Counted from the stretch's first letter, positions 15,145 to 25,672 are shown. The stretch: 64,000 bases of DNA from Winogradskyella psychrotolerans (GCF_018860545.1 NZ_JAHKPN010000035.1:1-64000), one strand, 5' to 3'. Notes: a model not told the origin generated them from the letters alone. A program made the numbers and translations.

Positions 15145-16212
15145 ATGCGTAAAAACAAAAAATTAATTCTTGTTTTTTTCTTCGGAGTTCAATTGCTTTT
15201 ATTATCACAATTAAAGCATTACCCTGAGTTTGTTGAACAATTTTACAGCAACGGACTTTACGTATTTATTTCAAAATTAATGCGCTATACATTTGGATGG
15301 TTACCATTTTCTGTTGGAGACCTCTTTTATACGTTAGCCGGAATCTACCTTATCAGATGGCTTATAGTCAATAGAAAACGTATTTTTAAAGACACCATAA
15401 ACTGGTTATTAGATATTGGAGCCACATTATCTGTAGCCTATTTTGCTTTTCACATGCTTTGGGCTTTTAATTATTACAGACAACCACTTAATAAATCCTT
15501 ACAACTTGAGGCGGATTATACTACAGAACAACTGGTGACATTTACAAAACGCTTAATTGATAAATCAAATAGTTTACAACTTCAATTGGCCAATAGTGAC
15601 ACCTTAAAAGTGCGATTGCCTTATACCAAATCTGAAATTTTTGATAAAGTAAAAGATGGCTACCAAATACTTTCTAAAGAATATCCACACCTTGAATACC
15701 ATCCAAAAAGCATCAAAAAATCTATTTATAGTCTGCCATTGACCTATATGGGTTTTTCGGGTTACCTCAACCCATTCACTAATGAAGCACAGGTCAACGG
15801 ATTAATTTCAACCTACAAATTTCCAACAACATCTTGTCATGAAGCCGCTCATCAATTGGGCTATGCTGCAGAAAATGAAGCTAATTTCATTGGGAGTTTA
15901 GCCGCCATTCATAATGAAGATGTTTACTTTAAATATTCGGGTTATACGTTTGCACTTCGCTATTGTTTAGCGGAACTATTTAAAAGAGATCCAGAGCTGT
16001 ATGATCGTATGATTTTAACGGTAAACATAGGCATCATAAAAAACTACCAAGAGGTACGAGCATTTTGGGAAGCCTACGAAAACCCAATAGAACCTGTTTT
16101 TGAAAAGACTTTTGATAGTTTCCTAAAAGCGAATAACCAATCTGCTGGCATGAAAAGTTACAGTTATGTCGTTGCACTTTTAGTTAATTATTACGACAAT
16201 CGCATCTTATAG
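15145..16212 (+). CDS. DUF3810 family membrane zinc-peptidase-like protein
   Basis: 355 residues. Three N-terminal membrane helices (about 8-24, 46-68 and 90-112) are followed by a soluble part. TTSCHEAAHQLGYAAENEANF (His-Glu-x-x-His near residues 232-236 plus the following Glu residues) is a zincin-type HExxH motif, which is the core of DUF3810. The family is largely restricted to Bacteroidota and has no assigned substrate. TATTTTTG at 15133-15140 is a -7 box only 4 nt before the ATG, so the transcript may be nearly leaderless. Confidence 0.85.
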   Translation: MRKNKKLILVFFFGVQLLLLSQLKHYPEFVEQFYSNGLYVFISKLMRYTFGWLPFSVGDLFYTLAGIYLIRWLIVNRKRIFKDTINWLLDIGATLSVAYFAFHMLWAFNYYRQPLNKSLQLEADYTTEQLVTFTKRLIDKSNSLQLQLANSDTLKVRLPYTKSEIFDKVKDGYQILSKEYPHLEYHPKSIKKSIYSLPLTYMGFSGYLNPFTNEAQVNGLISTYKFPTTSCHEAAHQLGYAAENEANFIGSLAAIHNEDVYFKYSGYTFALRYCLAELFKRDPELYDRMILTVNIGIIKNYQEVRAFWEAYENPIEPVFEKTFDSFLKANNQSAGMKSYSYVVALLVNYYDNRIL

Positions 16213-16298
16213 CAACTGTAAACGTTAAAATCCTGAAATTAAATTTCACTTTAATGTGAAATTCCTATCTTTAGAATTCAACTAACCAACCATTATAT

Positions 16299-19200
16299 AT
16301 GATTAAAGTCCATCTACGGCTGCTCATTTTTATGTGCAGTTTTTCATTATTTGCACAAGACTACTTCCCTAGCAACTCGGGAGTTATTGCAAATAATTCT
16401 AATTACACGGCATTTACAAATGCTACAATCCATGTATCTCCAACTGAAACTATAGACAATGCAACGCTCCTAATTAAGGATGGCAAAGTTGTTAGCGTTG
16501 GAAAATCGGTAAACATTCCAAAGAACACTACAAAGATTAATTTAACCGGAAAAACCATTTATCCTTCATTTATAGACATGTATACCACATTTGGTGTAGA
16601 AGACCCAAAGCGAGGTGGCAATGGCCCGCAATATGGAGCAAGCCGAAGCGGGTATTACTGGAATGATCATGTGATGCCCGAACAAGACGTTATGACGAGT
16701 TTTAAATATGATGCCAAATCTGCTTCTGAACTCCACAAATTAGGCTTTGGAGTCGTAAACACACACATGCCAGATGGTGTTGTACGCGGCACAGGAGCGT
16801 TAATTGCACTGAATAATAATGCAGACAATGCCATGCGTATTGTTGATGGAAAAACATCGCAACACTTCTCATTTAGAAAAAGTGTGCGCTCACAACAACG
16901 CTATCCGTCTTCTATTATGGGAAGCATGGCTTTATTGCGTCAAATGTATGACGATGCTAAATGGTATGAAGCTGGCCATATTGCTACGAAAGATTTGTCA
17001 CTAGAAGCCCTAAATAATCACAAGAACTTGCCTCAAATTTTTGAAGCCGGTAGTAGAGCGAATCTTATGAGAGCGGATAAAGTTGGTGATGCTTTCAACA
17101 TTCAATATACCATAGTGGGAGGAGGTGATGAATATGAACGTATTGATGAAATAAAAGGAACTAACGCTACTATTATTTTACCAATAAATTTTCAATTGGC
17201 GTACAATGTTGATGATCCCTTCTTAACAAGCACATTGTCTTTAAGTGATATGCGCTCTTGGAATCAAGAACCACACAACCCAAGGCTATTAGCCGAAAAC
17301 GGTATAAAATTCGCATTAACAACACATGGTTTAAAATCGAACAAAGCCTTTTCCTCAAATTTGATGAAAGCCATAGAGAACGGATTATCCAAACAAAAAG
17401 CATTAGAAGCCTTAACAACCATTCCCGCTTCTTTATTAGGGAAATCAGATGTTTTAGGCACGTTAAAAGTTGGAAGCTATGCCAATTTCTTAATAACAGA
17501 TGGTGACATTTTTGAAAAGAAAACAAAGCTCTATGAAAATTGGGTACAAGGTTCAGCGCATATAATTGAAAACATAGACACTAAAGATATAGATGGTGAC
17601 TACAATTTTAAATTGGCTGGCCAAGATTATAAACTGAGCATTTCAAAAAGCACTAGTCAACCAAAAGCTCAATTGGAAAGCAACGCCAAAACGTTAGGTA
17701 CTAAAATTAATTATGCCGACGATTGGCTCAACCTCACTTTTAAAACAGCGGATAGTACTCAAACAGAATTCATAAGAATTGTAGCTAACTCCACAAAGGA
17801 TCATACTTTAAACGGAAAAGCCATATTACCAAATGGAAACGAATTATCATTTAATGCCGTAAAAGTGAAAGAAAACACATCAGATAAAAAAGATGCTTCG
17901 GTCTCGATCAACGACCAAAATAAAAAGAAAGGTGGATACAAAACGGATGCCGATCCTTTTATGAGTCCTATCACCTACCCTAATTTGGCATACGGATTTA
18001 CAGAACAACCAAAATCGGAAACCTTATTATTTAAAAACGCAACGGTTTGGACTAATGAAAGCGAAGGTATTTTAGAACATACAGACGTCTTAATTAAAGA
18101 TGGTAAAATTTCAAAAATTGGTAAAGATCTTTCTAGTAAAAACGCGAAAGTTATTGATGCGACAGGAAAACACATCACTGCTGGTATTATCGATGAACAT
18201 TCCCATCTCGCTGCAGCCTCTATAAATGAAGGAGGACAAAACTCTTCCGCAGAAGTTACCATTGAAGATGTTATTGACGATGAAGATATTGGAATTTATA
18301 GAAATTTAGCAGGTGGTGTAACATCAATTCAAATTTTACATGGCTCTGCCAACCCTATTGGTGGACGTTCTGCCATAATTAAACTAAAATGGGGAGCATC
18401 AGCTGAGGATTTAATCTATGAGGACTCTCCAAAATTCATCAAATTCGCTTTAGGTGAAAACGTAAAACAATCACGAAGCCGAACCAATTCGCGTTTCCCA
18501 CAATCAAGAATGGGAGTGGAACAAGTGTTTGTAGATTATTTTACAAGAGCAAAAGCTTATGATGAAGCAAAGAAAAGCGGAAAACCGTATAGAAAAGATA
18601 TGGAAATGGAAACACTTGCTGAAATCCTAAATGGAGAACGGTTTATTTCTTGTCATTCTTACGTACAAAGCGAAATTAATATGTTGATGAAAGTTGCTGA
18701 TCAATTCGATTTTAAAATTAACACCTTCACGCATATCTTGGAAGGTTATAAAGTCGCTGATAAAATGAAAGCTCATGGAGCTGGAGGCTCTACCTTTAGT
18801 GATTGGTGGGCTTACAAATACGAAGTTAATGATGCAATTCCTTACAATGCAGCAATTATGCACAATGCAGGTATTACAGTCGCGATAAACAGTGATGACC
18901 CTGAAATGTCGCGTCGTTTAAACCAAGAAGCTGCAAAATCGGTGAAATACGGAGGGGTTAGCGAAGAAGAAGCTTGGAAATTTGTGACGTTAAATCCGGC
19001 TAAATTATTACATCTCGATGAGAGAGTTGGAAGTTTAAAAGTAGGTAAAGATGCCGATGTGGTATTATGGTCAGATCATCCCTTATCCATTTATGCCAAA
19101 GCCGAAAAAACAATCATTGAAGGGGTGACGTATTTCGATTTGGAACATGACAAAGAAATGCGTGACGCCATTAAAAAAGAAAAAAGTGAACTTATCAATT

Positions 19201-19301
19201 TAATGCTTCAAGATAAAAACAAAGGCCTAAAGACACAGCCTGTAAAAAAGAAAGAAGAAAAAATAATGCATTGTGACACCATGGATTCATATCAACACTA
19301 A
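16299..19301 (+). CDS. Secreted tandem amidohydrolase-like protein
   Basis: 1000 residues with signal peptide (to about residue 20, SLFAQDY). It carries two amidohydrolase units. The first (about 35-420) keeps the composite beta-sandwich start (LLIKDGKVVSVG) and the end motif LGTLKVGSYANFLITDGD, but where the HxH metal motif should be it reads YPSFIDMYTTFG, so metal sites are missing. The second (about 580-970) has GIIDEHSHLAAAS with HxH, plus CHSYVQSE, FTHILEGYK and INSDDPEM, so it is probably the catalytic unit. It is followed 12 nt later by another relative, forming a pair. Substrate unknown; cyclic amides or peptides are typical. Confidence 0.88.
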   Translation: MIKVHLRLLIFMCSFSLFAQDYFPSNSGVIANNSNYTAFTNATIHVSPTETIDNATLLIKDGKVVSVGKSVNIPKNTTKINLTGKTIYPSFIDMYTTFGVEDPKRGGNGPQYGASRSGYYWNDHVMPEQDVMTSFKYDAKSASELHKLGFGVVNTHMPDGVVRGTGALIALNNNADNAMRIVDGKTSQHFSFRKSVRSQQRYPSSIMGSMALLRQMYDDAKWYEAGHIATKDLSLEALNNHKNLPQIFEAGSRANLMRADKVGDAFNIQYTIVGGGDEYERIDEIKGTNATIILPINFQLAYNVDDPFLTSTLSLSDMRSWNQEPHNPRLLAENGIKFALTTHGLKSNKAFSSNLMKAIENGLSKQKALEALTTIPASLLGKSDVLGTLKVGSYANFLITDGDIFEKKTKLYENWVQGSAHIIENIDTKDIDGDYNFKLAGQDYKLSISKSTSQPKAQLESNAKTLGTKINYADDWLNLTFKTADSTQTEFIRIVANSTKDHTLNGKAILPNGNELSFNAVKVKENTSDKKDASVSINDQNKKKGGYKTDADPFMSPITYPNLAYGFTEQPKSETLLFKNATVWTNESEGILEHTDVLIKDGKISKIGKDLSSKNAKVIDATGKHITAGIIDEHSHLAAASINEGGQNSSAEVTIEDVIDDEDIGIYRNLAGGVTSIQILHGSANPIGGRSAIIKLKWGASAEDLIYEDSPKFIKFALGENVKQSRSRTNSRFPQSRMGVEQVFVDYFTRAKAYDEAKKSGKPYRKDMEMETLAEILNGERFISCHSYVQSEINMLMKVADQFDFKINTFTHILEGYKVADKMKAHGAGGSTFSDWWAYKYEVNDAIPYNAAIMHNAGITVAINSDDPEMSRRLNQEAAKSVKYGGVSEEEAWKFVTLNPAKLLHLDERVGSLKVGKDADVVLWSDHPLSIYAKAEKTIIEGVTYFDLEHDKEMRDAIKKEKSELINLMLQDKNKGLKTQPVKKKEEKIMHCDTMDSYQH

Positions 19302-19313
19302 AAACGATTTAAA

Positions 19314-20624
19314 ATGAAAAACTTACATAAATTAAATAGGCTATTGTTTTTAGTGTGTATCTCAGTTGGATTTGCACAACAAACTCCAGCTCCAAAGCAA
19401 ACTAAAGATTTTGCCATTGTGGGAGCCACAGCTCATATCGGAAATGGAACTGTTATTGAAAACAGTATTATTGTTGTTAGTAATGGAAAAATAATAACAA
19501 TAGGACCAGAAGCTTCTACTCCACTAACAAGGCAAGCTATGGATATCATTGATGGTAAAGGCAAAGATGTTTACCCAGGATTCATTGTTGCCAATGGCAC
19601 CTTAGGCTTAGTTGAAGTTGATGCGGTTAAAGCCTCTGATGACCTTGAAGAACTCGGAACTTTTAATCCGCATATCAGAAGTATAATTGCTTATAATACC
19701 GAATCTAAAGTCATAGAATCTATGCGACCAAACGGAGTATTGTTGGGACAGGTTGTACCACGAGGAGGTCGTATTTCGGGAACCTCATCGGTTGTACAAT
19801 ACGATGCCTGGAATTGGGAAGATGCAGCTATAAAAATGGATGATGGCATCCACATTAATTGGCCAAACACCTTTAGTCGTGGACGTTGGTGGATGGGTGA
19901 AGATGCTGGATTAAAGCCGAATGAAAATTACTCAAAACAAATAAAAGAACTGAATGATTTTTTTACAGAATCGAAGAGTTATAATAACGGAGATCACACC
20001 GAAAGACATTTACCATATGAAGCCATGAGTGGTATATTTGATGGTAGTAAACATTTGTATATTAATGCCGATGACGAAAAAGGAATAACTGATGCTGTTA
20101 ACTTTGCAACATCCCAAGGCATTTCAAAAATTACCATTGTTGGAGGTTACCAAGCCTCGAATATTGCAAGCTTCTTAAAACAGAATAACGTATCTGTCTT
20201 TTTAACACGTGTTCATTCTAGACCAGAGTTAGAAGACGATGATTATGATTATGCCTATAAACAAGCCAAACTATTGGTAGATGCAGGTGTTTTAGTGGCA
20301 TTAGAACCAAGCGGTCAAATGGAACGCATGAATTCTCGTAACCTTCCCTTTTATGCTGGCACAACCGTTGCACATGGCTTAACAAAAGCACAAGCCTTAC
20401 AATTAATCACTCAGAATCCAGCGAAAATTATGGGCATTGATGCTATATACGGAACGCTTGAAGTTGGTAAAAGCGCGACACTATTTATTAGCGAAGGTGA
20501 CGCTTTAGACATGCGCACAAATCAGTTAACACATGCCTTTATTGACGGAAGAAGTTTAAGTCTAGAAACCCACCAAACAAAACTTTGGAAACGGTTTTCT
20601 GACAAACCCAGTCAAATAGATTAA
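19314..20624 (+). CDS. Secreted amidohydrolase-like protein lacking the metal-binding motif
   Basis: 436 residues with signal peptide (cleavage near FAQQT, about 21). The beta-sandwich start SIIVVSNGKIITIG and the end AKIMGIDAIYGTLEVGKSATL are conserved as in imidazolonepropionase-like amidohydrolases, but the HxH position reads YPGFIVANGTLG, so the usual first metal ligands are absent. It resembles the inactive N-terminal half of the upstream protein. The 12-nt gap and the shared terminator at 20627 show that both are one operon, so it is probably a partner subunit or a structural paralogue rather than an independent enzyme. Confidence 0.85.
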   Translation: MKNLHKLNRLLFLVCISVGFAQQTPAPKQTKDFAIVGATAHIGNGTVIENSIIVVSNGKIITIGPEASTPLTRQAMDIIDGKGKDVYPGFIVANGTLGLVEVDAVKASDDLEELGTFNPHIRSIIAYNTESKVIESMRPNGVLLGQVVPRGGRISGTSSVVQYDAWNWEDAAIKMDDGIHINWPNTFSRGRWWMGEDAGLKPNENYSKQIKELNDFFTESKSYNNGDHTERHLPYEAMSGIFDGSKHLYINADDEKGITDAVNFATSQGISKITIVGGYQASNIASFLKQNNVSVFLTRVHSRPELEDDDYDYAYKQAKLLVDAGVLVALEPSGQMERMNSRNLPFYAGTTVAHGLTKAQALQLITQNPAKIMGIDAIYGTLEVGKSATLFISEGDALDMRTNQLTHAFIDGRSLSLETHQTKLWKRFSDKPSQID

Positions 20625-20626
20625 CA

Positions 20627-20662
20627 AAAAAAAAAAAAGCGAACCTCACAGTTCGCTTTTTT
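20627..20662. terminator. Bidirectional terminator between convergent genes
   Basis: An A run, GCGAAC (20639-20644), loop CTCACA, GTTCGC (20651-20656) and T6. Runs of A on one side and T on the other serve both the amidohydrolase operon (+) and the lipoprotein gene (-). Confidence 0.85.
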
Positions 20663-20677
20663 ACTTTTACAAAAGTA

Positions 20678-21484
20678 TTAATCAATCACAGTTGCTCCTG
20701 CAGGCATTGAAAACATAGCTTTATCTAATACTTTCTCAGAAAGTACTACATCTGTAAACTCAACTGTATTTCGTTTTTCTGTAGGTACATTATTTTCATA
20801 ATTATACCAATCAATACTTTTAGGTATTACCAAACCATTAACCGTTTGCCAATTATTATATCTTATAAAATGGAAATCTGGACTTCCTTCTGCTTTACCA
20901 AATGTTACTGTATACCCTAACCATTGCATATGCCCTGTTTCAGCGTCATAAAAAATCTTATACTGATCATTAGAAGACTCTCCAACACCCGCTTCGTAAG
21001 AAATTAAGATTCCTGGATATGTTTTTCCTTCAAAAATTAAAGGCTCTGTCTCTGTATAGGAAATACCATCATCTCCAAAAACAAAAGGCATTGCATAAAA
21101 GTAAAACATTAAACCTTTATAAAACTTAGGTTTTCCGTTATAGGCTTTACCATCTTTTTCATTAATCCAAAGCGTTTCACCATCAAAACCTTGCGTATAT
21201 GTTGGTGTATCAATTAATTCTGCTCTGGTTTTTAAATCTTTTGTAGTCTTCTCTACTCCTGAAGGTTTTGTTATAGTAAAAGATAGCGTTTGCATTTTAT
21301 TCCATTGCTCAATGTTTCCGTGTGCATTGAAAACTTTAGTAATAGATTCAGGATATATACTAGTTGTAACATCTTCTGTTGTTACTGCTTCAACTTCTAA
21401 AACTTCAGTCGCATCTTGTTTTGTTTCATTTTTACACGCCAGTGCAATAACGGCTAAAAGGCTTACATAAATTATTTTTTTCAT
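20678..21484 (-). CDS. DUF6503-like lipoprotein
   Basis: 268 residues. The signal peptide MKKIIYVSLLAVIALAC gives lipidation at Cys17. The mature protein is rich in beta strands: QTLSFTITKPSGVEKTTKDL, GFDGETLWINEKDGKAY, and HFIRYNNWQTVNGLVIPKSI near the C-terminus. The order of these blocks matches the DUF6503 lipoproteins of Flavobacteriia as I know them; this is a by-eye match. LolA/LolB-like open beta-barrels have a comparable layout. It is a single gene with a terminator on its 3' side, 160 nt from the T9SS gene upstream... on the same strand but after that gene's own terminator at 21541. Confidence 0.65.
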   Translation of the reverse strand: MKKIIYVSLLAVIALACKNETKQDATEVLEVEAVTTEDVTTSIYPESITKVFNAHGNIEQWNKMQTLSFTITKPSGVEKTTKDLKTRAELIDTPTYTQGFDGETLWINEKDGKAYNGKPKFYKGLMFYFYAMPFVFGDDGISYTETEPLIFEGKTYPGILISYEAGVGESSNDQYKIFYDAETGHMQWLGYTVTFGKAEGSPDFHFIRYNNWQTVNGLVIPKSIDWYNYENNVPTEKRNTVEFTDVVLSEKVLDKAMFSMPAGATVID

Positions 21485-21540
21485 AATAGGGTTTTGATTT
21501 AGCGTCTTGGACGAAATTAAATATAAAGCATTACAAAAAA

Positions 21541-21567
21541 AAGCTTCAGATATATTCTGAAGCTTTA
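21541..21567 (-). terminator. Terminator of the 1331-residue T9SS gene
   Basis: GCTTCAGA-TATAT-TCTGAAGC (21543-21563) with an A run on the plus strand, which is a U run for minus-strand transcripts. The same hairpin, slightly changed, ends the neighbouring T9SS gene at 25643-25672. Confidence 0.8.
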
Positions 21568-21815
21568 GTTATAAAATTTGTTTTCAACTTAATTCACAAT
21601 TAACTTCTGAACGGTTGATGTGTTTCCTATAGTTAACTCTACAAAATACAAACCGCTTTCTAAACTAGAAATATCTAAAATCGAAGAATTCCCTTCAAAA
21701 TTAACAGGTTTCAAAATTGCTTTTCCTTGAATGTTGAGGATATTGACGTTTCCAGTTCCAAAATTAGATGAGGCTAATTGAATGGTTACGTTTTCTTTTG
21801 CAGGATTAGGAAAGA
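21543..21815 (-). repeat. Duplicated T9SS gene 3' end, copy 1
   Basis: The terminator, 3' untranslated stretch and the coding sequence of the last roughly 75 residues match 25647-25919 almost base for base over the first 180 nt and at about 80 per cent after that. It covers the type A sorting domain only; the upstream parts of the two genes are unrelated. Confidence 0.85.
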
Positions 21816-24800
21816 GAGTAAAACTAGTACTATCAAAACCATTTACAGATAAGGTTTCTACAAATTCAGTTTGAAACGTATTGGTGATAATAGGTGCATT
21901 AAAATCGAAATAAATAGCAGCTGAATTCTCAATGATATCACCAATAGTATAACCTGCATTTGGTTTTATTTTAAAATACACATAACCATTACTGCCTTCC
22001 TCATCATCTTGTTCGGCTGGTAAGTTGATGTTGTCAAAATACCATTCTAAACTATTCCCTGTTCTGGTAACAATATAATCATGACTAGAACGTAACATTT
22101 GGAAGGTGCTTTCATCTAACTGTTCGTCTAAAACATCTTCTATTCTTATAAAAATTGCTTCAGCTGTTCCTACATTTTGAAAACGAATAGTGTAATATAA
22201 ATATTCATCTGAAGTTACAAAATCCTCAAATAAAACAGCTTTCCCATGAGATTCCATTTTATCGTTAGGGTCATAAGAACCAATGACTTCTGCAGTTGTA
22301 GAAGATTCATTATTCTCTGAAACGATATCATTTAAAGACGTTGTATAAGTTACCGTGTCGGTGACTAAATCACCAAGAGTAGTAGATGTTGCTGTTAACA
22401 ATTCTATAGAAACAGCTATGGTTTCTAGAGGTAATAAATTAACAAAATCTAGACTAAAACCTTCGGGATTTAAAGTTGTCGAATAATTACTATTCGCACT
22501 TATACTACTAATGCTAAGATTTGAATCTAAGCTATAATTTATAGTTCCTGAAGTTGGTGTTAAACCTAAATTTTGAATTATTAAATAGTTAGTATGTGTA
22601 AAACCTGGTCTTGGAGATTGTTCGTTTATAAGATACACAGCAATATCTTCACAGCTCAGCTGATCTACAATTGGAAATTCTACAGCTATAGTTTCACCAT
22701 TTAAAACAGTCACATCTTGAAATGATGCTATAGAAACATCATAACAATCACTATATTCATCATAGAAATAATAATTGATATCAAACGTATCGGTGTCTTC
22801 ATAACTTGCAATACTGAAACTTCCTGTAGAAGAGGCAACGGTATTAATAACACCGTCATTGTTGGCCTCATAGGTAAAATAACCATTTGCATAATACGTT
22901 TCATTTGAATCTAAAACGGTATTATCGTTATCGTCGTAAAAAGCAGATACATTGATTAAGCCCACATCCTCACAATTATTAAATGTTATGATGATGTCAT
23001 CGGTAGAACTTGAGGAACATAATTCATTATTTACAAAAACACTATATGTGCCACTTTCAGTAACCGTCAGTGTAGCATTAGTTTCTCCCGTAATGACAAT
23101 ACCTTCATAATACCATTGATAACTGACACCTAATGCTGTCGTTGCATCTAATTGATAAGCGTTTACATCGCATAAATTTTGATCAGGCCCTAAATCGATT
23201 TCAAAATCTGCCTTTAAAGATCCAGAATCGGCTTGACCAAAATTAGTTTGACTAATATATGTAGTCCCTTCTTGGTCGGAATAATTAGTGGTTAGAAGAA
23301 TATAAATTTCATCTGATAATGCATTAGTAATCGTAAAGTTTTCTACCGAAGATGCAGAATAACTACAATCAACAATATCTTGACATGTGGTGCAACCTTC
23401 AACTATTTCGTCGCATGCGTATTCAACCGAGTCAAATGGGCCGAACAATGCAAAATCAACATCTAAATTAGTGCCTTCAGGACTTAGCTGACTAATTTCA
23501 ATATCTATAGCTCCGTCATCATCAATTTGAAGAATATTCCAAGATGGGTTTGGTGCTGAAGCTAAACAAGACATACTATAAGAACTCGGTACTCCTGTAA
23601 CATTAGGTGTTGTAATTTCGTTTCCATTAGAGCAAAATGCTACTGCACTTTCACATACAGTATTTGCAACGGCGTCTTTTATACATAATTCAAAAGTAGA
23701 GGTTTCGGACACCATATCTGCCGAAAAAACTCTTACATAATATGTGTTTCCAATAATTAAATTTTGAGCAACAATAGATGTGTTTTCTGAACAACTTAAT
23801 TCTGTCAATGCTCCACAAGTCCCTTCGAATAGTGTTAGGTTTAAATTATAGGTTCCTCCTGCTATATTTTGGATTAAAATATTTTGTATTTCAGATAAAG
23901 CTGTAAAAGAAAACCATACATCGTCGTTTGGCACTCCAGAGCAATTGTCATTTGAAACACCAGAATCCGTAGCTAAATTTATAGTACCAGAAGTTAAAAC
24001 ATCACAAGATATTCCACTATTAACAGGTACAACAATCGCCGCATCACATTCGTCATTAGTAGGAGGGCAACCTAAAACTTGAATGGTTGAGCTATTGATA
24101 CCACAATTAACACCTTGATCATTGTCCACGGTAACAATTACATCAACTAAAAAAGGAAAAGGACCTATTTGATACACTCCTGTTGCTGTTACAGACGTTG
24201 TTTCATCATTATTATTATTTGAAATTGTTAGTGAAGTGGCATCACCCAAACTCGTCACATCTACATCGATTAAAAATTGATCCCCATTCTCACAATCATT
24301 AACCACTTCAAATGTCACTGCTGGATTAATACATGTAGCACAAGAAACCGTATAATTAATACCTTGTGACACACTAGAATTACTACTTTGGCAACTCCAA
24401 GAAGCATCCGAATTAATATAAAATGAAATGGAATCTCCTGTAGATTGAAAGGTAAGTCCGCCGATATCACCTCCGTTTCCGTAATTTTCATCTTCTGCGG
24501 CATAACCTGGAAATGGTACACCATTAGAATCTAATATCACTAACTCATCCCATGCAGTTTCTACACTACCAGAATTAAAGGTTAAATTAAGTGGCGTACC
24601 ATCTGCACTTGTGTAAGTAAGTATGATTGGATCTGTTGCCCCACCATCACCGTAACAGTAGTCTTGAGTAAGTGAACCATCCCCAACACAATCAATATCA
24701 AAATTAGTTTGAAGTGCTGTTGCAAATGTAAACGGTCCTGCAAAGTTTGAATTTTCTTCGCCACATACCGATTGTACATAATAATCGTATTCAGTATTAT

Positions 24801-25584
24801 TAGTTAAGTCTGTTACACTATAAAATGTTTCAGTAAGCCCATTAATCATGGTTCCTGTTCCTAGTGTAAAACCTGCAACACCATATTCTATATTCCAAGA
24901 AGTTGCTGTTCCTTGTTCTTCCCAGCTTATATCTGCCGAAGTAAAGTTTAAATTATTAGCATTAAGCGCTATGGGCTCAAAACAAGTAATCAAATTCCTC
25001 ACTCTAAAATTATCGACAAATACTTCTACATCTTCAATATCATCGACTTCGCCTTCTGAAGCTAATATTCCAAATTGAACAGTGTCGCCACTATAGGCCG
25101 TTAAATCAATAATAGGATGTTCACCTTCAACAGATACCTCCGAGTTTTCATCATAAGTTAATAGCGGTATCCAAGTTACACCACCATCATTGGTTAATAA
25201 CAATTGAACCGTATCATCAGATCCCAACGTACCTGCATTGGTACTACTATCCCATGCCATGATGCCAAAATCAAAATCCACTTGAAAAGGACCACCTGAC
25301 AAATCAAACTCTGGCGACAAAAGCCAATCACTTTTATTAGCTAAATATAGGTTTATGCGATATGCACCACTTAATCCATTATTTAAAAATCCTTCTGCCA
25401 ACCAAGATCCCGATCCTATATCCATAGGTCCAGATTCAGCATCTCCACTATCTGCTTCTTCCCAACATTCATTAGGTATTACAGAAAAGTCTTCATAATA
25501 ATTTGGGGTAACGATATCACATTGCGCTGAAGCAATCATCGTAAGAAATAGTGTAATAAAAAATAAAAGTAGTTTTTGTCTCAT
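21589..25584 (-). CDS. Large multidomain surface protein, T9SS type A sorting domain
   Basis: 1331 residues. Signal peptide to about residue 20 (IASAQ). A choice-of-anchor J/MAM-like domain follows (about 28-200: YYEDFSVIPNECWEE, SDWLLSPEFDLSGG), then a fibronectin III domain (about 205-292: NLNFTSADISWEEQGTATSW), several beta-sandwich modules with paired Cys, an Ig-like module (LCDVNAYQLDATTALGVSYQW), and a DUF7619-like block (about 1120-1250: SYDPNDKMESHG, YYTIRFQNVGTAEA). The C-terminal type A sorting domain ends VELTIGNTSTVQKLIVN. It should be exported by the type IX system and attached to the outer surface; adhesion is a reasonable guess. Confidence 0.9.
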   Translation of the reverse strand: MRQKLLLFFITLFLTMIASAQCDIVTPNYYEDFSVIPNECWEEADSGDAESGPMDIGSGSWLAEGFLNNGLSGAYRINLYLANKSDWLLSPEFDLSGGPFQVDFDFGIMAWDSSTNAGTLGSDDTVQLLLTNDGGVTWIPLLTYDENSEVSVEGEHPIIDLTAYSGDTVQFGILASEGEVDDIEDVEVFVDNFRVRNLITCFEPIALNANNLNFTSADISWEEQGTATSWNIEYGVAGFTLGTGTMINGLTETFYSVTDLTNNTEYDYYVQSVCGEENSNFAGPFTFATALQTNFDIDCVGDGSLTQDYCYGDGGATDPIILTYTSADGTPLNLTFNSGSVETAWDELVILDSNGVPFPGYAAEDENYGNGGDIGGLTFQSTGDSISFYINSDASWSCQSSNSSVSQGINYTVSCATCINPAVTFEVVNDCENGDQFLIDVDVTSLGDATSLTISNNNNDETTSVTATGVYQIGPFPFLVDVIVTVDNDQGVNCGINSSTIQVLGCPPTNDECDAAIVVPVNSGISCDVLTSGTINLATDSGVSNDNCSGVPNDDVWFSFTALSEIQNILIQNIAGGTYNLNLTLFEGTCGALTELSCSENTSIVAQNLIIGNTYYVRVFSADMVSETSTFELCIKDAVANTVCESAVAFCSNGNEITTPNVTGVPSSYSMSCLASAPNPSWNILQIDDDGAIDIEISQLSPEGTNLDVDFALFGPFDSVEYACDEIVEGCTTCQDIVDCSYSASSVENFTITNALSDEIYILLTTNYSDQEGTTYISQTNFGQADSGSLKADFEIDLGPDQNLCDVNAYQLDATTALGVSYQWYYEGIVITGETNATLTVTESGTYSVFVNNELCSSSSTDDIIITFNNCEDVGLINVSAFYDDNDNTVLDSNETYYANGYFTYEANNDGVINTVASSTGSFSIASYEDTDTFDINYYFYDEYSDCYDVSIASFQDVTVLNGETIAVEFPIVDQLSCEDIAVYLINEQSPRPGFTHTNYLIIQNLGLTPTSGTINYSLDSNLSISSISANSNYSTTLNPEGFSLDFVNLLPLETIAVSIELLTATSTTLGDLVTDTVTYTTSLNDIVSENNESSTTAEVIGSYDPNDKMESHGKAVLFEDFVTSDEYLYYTIRFQNVGTAEAIFIRIEDVLDEQLDESTFQMLRSSHDYIVTRTGNSLEWYFDNINLPAEQDDEEGSNGYVYFKIKPNAGYTIGDIIENSAAIYFDFNAPIITNTFQTEFVETLSVNGFDSTSFTLFPNPAKENVTIQLASSNFGTGNVNILNIQGKAILKPVNFEGNSSILDISSLESGLYFVELTIGNTSTVQKLIVN

Positions 25585-25642
25585 GTTTAGTTATTTGGGT
25601 TGCCTAAAGATATAAGAAAATATCAATTTCTATTGCTAATAC

Positions 25643-25672
25643 AAAAAAGCTTCAGAATATACCTGAAGCTTT
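25643..25672 (-). terminator. Terminator of the 1004-residue T9SS gene
   Basis: GCTTCAG (25649-25655) and CTGAAGC (25663-25669) with A6 on the plus-strand left side (a U run for the minus transcript). Nearly the same as the hairpin at 21541-21567. Confidence 0.8.

Noticed and set aside
17173..17526. Long antisense frame within the amidohydrolase gene
   Set aside because: It is a shadow of a strong coding frame on the other strand, without promoter or family features.
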